In this document: positions 22,349-23,231 of the stretch, in pieces
How the letters are laid out: each line of letters begins with the position of its first letter
How positions within the stretch are numbered: position 1 is the stretch's first letter
Source of the DNA: a virus
Length of the DNA stretch: 23,231 nucleotides
Reading direction: 5' to 3' (one strand)
IMG/VR virus record: IMGVR_UViG_3300008217_000104
Span: 1-23,231 of that record
Notes under the pieces: generated by a model
What the model was told of the DNA's origin: nothing
The model's database searches: none
What the model saw: the letters and a program-made list of their open reading frames with translations, nothing else
Program-made: the position numbers and the translations under genes

Positions 22349-22785
22349 CCGGGTTGTTTAATGCAAACAAAAGATCATTAGGTCAATTAAGAAGAAACCT
22401 AAATCATGACATAGGTAACAGGATGGAACATGAAATGAAAGACGAGTTTTCAAGACTGGATTCATATAGCTATACATGTAGTGATAAAAAGGAAAGCATA
22501 ATGTTTGATGAAACTGAAAAAATTGTAGGAAGTAAGGAATGGGCCGTAGCGGCATCAGATACAGGTGGAGACTGGACATGGAGTAAAGAACCACCATATA
22601 ACAAGATTAAAGAATGGTTCATTAAACATCAAGGGATACAACCAAATGATAGAAGATTACACCTTATGGTTAAATCATATCAAAAGAAAATACTTAATGA
22701 AGGTATTCACTCACATTACTGGGTTGACAAATACTTGGCAGACTTTACACATGATTCAGGTGCACCAGGAAGTGGTATGATATGA
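22345..22785 (+). CDS. HK97 gp10-like head-tail/tail-completion protein
   Basis: This 146-aa protein follows the connector. A TTG start at 22345 overlaps the preceding TGA (TTGA), with GAGGTG 12 nt upstream; the first in-frame ATG (22423) would cut the N-terminal helix. Residues 50-95 hold strands (IMFDETEKIVGSKEWAVAAS) and the typical helix-turn of gp10-like proteins around WTWSKEPPYNKIKEWFIKHQ, followed by a helix with a His/Trp-rich turn (HSHYWVDKYL). Such proteins connect neck and tail tube. The assignment rests mainly on order and overall pattern rather than on a diagnostic motif. ATGA joins it to the next gene. Confidence 0.6.
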   Translation: MTGLFNANKRSLGQLRRNLNHDIGNRMEHEMKDEFSRLDSYSYTCSDKKESIMFDETEKIVGSKEWAVAASDTGGDWTWSKEPPYNKIKEWFIKHQGIQPNDRRLHLMVKSYQKKILNEGIHSHYWVDKYLADFTHDSGAPGSGMI

Positions 22786-23231
22786 CCATAATCACGTATG
22801 ACGCCATAGACGACCTTAAAACTGCACTATGTGCCCAATGGGATGCTACATGTGCAGGAGGAGTAAAACCTGCAATTGACCTGGTATGGGATAAAAAGGT
22901 TGTAGGATTCGACGGGGACTCTACAGAGAGGGTAATAATAGAACCGTTATCAGAACCTATAAGGACATTTGACCTACACGGAGACGCATATTGGCATGAC
23001 TTGTACGTCAAAATAGACATCAGATCCTATAAAACGGGAGGCACTACCAGACAAAATATCATAGTAAAAGAGGTTACCCGTATCATACAGAACATAATAA
23101 GAAGAGATACCCAGGGATTCCTACAGATAATTTTAACCAAATCCGAGACTAGAAACCAGGATTACAGGAACATGTACAGACATATAATCGACCTAAAATA
23201 CCAAGATGTCAACAACCACACCTTCGTATAA
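22782..23231 (+). CDS. Tail-terminator/neck-type protein
   Basis: The 149-aa protein starts by ATGA overlap with the previous gene and ends at the last base of the window. Residues 1-20 form a helix (DAIDDLKTALCAQWDATC), followed by strands with VWDKKVVGFDGDSTERVIIEPL, a mixed region with HGDAYWHDLYVKIDIRSYKT, helix RQNIIVKEVTRIIQNIIRRD and a final strand. The strand-helix-strand layout resembles tail-terminator proteins that cap the tail tube, and its place as the third gene after the connector fits. The family is too variable to be sure from eye inspection. Confidence 0.58.
   Translation: MTIITYDAIDDLKTALCAQWDATCAGGVKPAIDLVWDKKVVGFDGDSTERVIIEPLSEPIRTFDLHGDAYWHDLYVKIDIRSYKTGGTTRQNIIVKEVTRIIQNIIRRDTQGFLQIILTKSETRNQDYRNMYRHIIDLKYQDVNNHTFV

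Noticed and set aside
1-23231. CRISPR array, tRNA, rRNA, insertion sequence or terminase large subunit
   Set aside because: I found no regularly spaced repeats with spacers, no tRNA-like TpsiC arms, no transposase and no Walker/nuclease terminase signature in the supported genes.

Overview
The window looks like part of the genome of a tailed (head-tailed, HK97-fold) archaeal virus or provirus. The virus call rests on a recognisable head module: a portal protein, an HK97-type prohead protease with an obvious His/Ser pair, a scaffold-like acidic coiled-coil protein, an HK97-like major capsid protein, and head-tail connector and tail-completion genes. The archaeal call rests on the promoters. 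At least thirteen genes have a TTTATATA-like box whose centre lies 25-28 nt upstream of the start codon, the signature of leaderless archaeal transcripts. Genes inside operons instead have GGAGG/AGGTGA-type ribosome sites or overlapping stop/start codons. The DNA is AT-rich and uses ATA and AGA heavily. A mesophilic AT-rich archaeon such as an ammonia-oxidising Nitrososphaerota or a methanogen is plausible, but the host is inference.

Layout. 1-1116: a basic coiled-coil protein, an unlisted 54-aa metallothionein-like protein, and a 250-nt non-coding stretch. That stretch holds its own TATA box without a start codon at the expected position, foldable sequence, and three copies of GAAAATTTTTA. 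1117-3617: portal with two zinc modules, and a coupled small beta-sandwich protein. 3651-4903: an unknown 299-aa protein and a small protein resembling the C-terminal half of SPOUT (TrmH-like) RNA methyltransferases. 4928-13831: very large Cys-rich adhesin or tail-fibre-like proteins (765, 1010 and 509 aa), a zinc ribbon, and three smaller virion-type proteins. 13821-15018: an overlapping operon of zinc-finger ORFs and an HNH endonuclease. 15023-15716: one leftward gene facing a rightward zinc-ribbon gene across a 34-nt gap in which the two promoters interlock. 15742-16275: two small membrane proteins, possible lysis genes. 16354-20831: prohead protease with a long acidic tail, scaffold, and capsid protein. 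20946-23231: decoration-type proteins, connector, tail-completion and tail-terminator-like genes.

How it works together. Portal, protease, scaffold and capsid protein build the prohead. The 212, 146 and 149-aa proteins probably close the head and join the tail. The large Cys-rich proteins probably form surface fibres or decorations. The unusual feature of the order is that about 13 kb of fibre, zinc-finger, nuclease and membrane genes sits between portal and protease, which are adjacent in most tailed viruses. No terminase, tape-measure, integrase, polymerase, tRNA or CRISPR array is visible here.

The most interesting items are the possible structured RNA at 912-1030, the metallothionein-like ORF, the SPOUT-like protein, the interlocked divergent promoters at 15455-15494, and the protease fused to a long repeat-bearing acidic tail.
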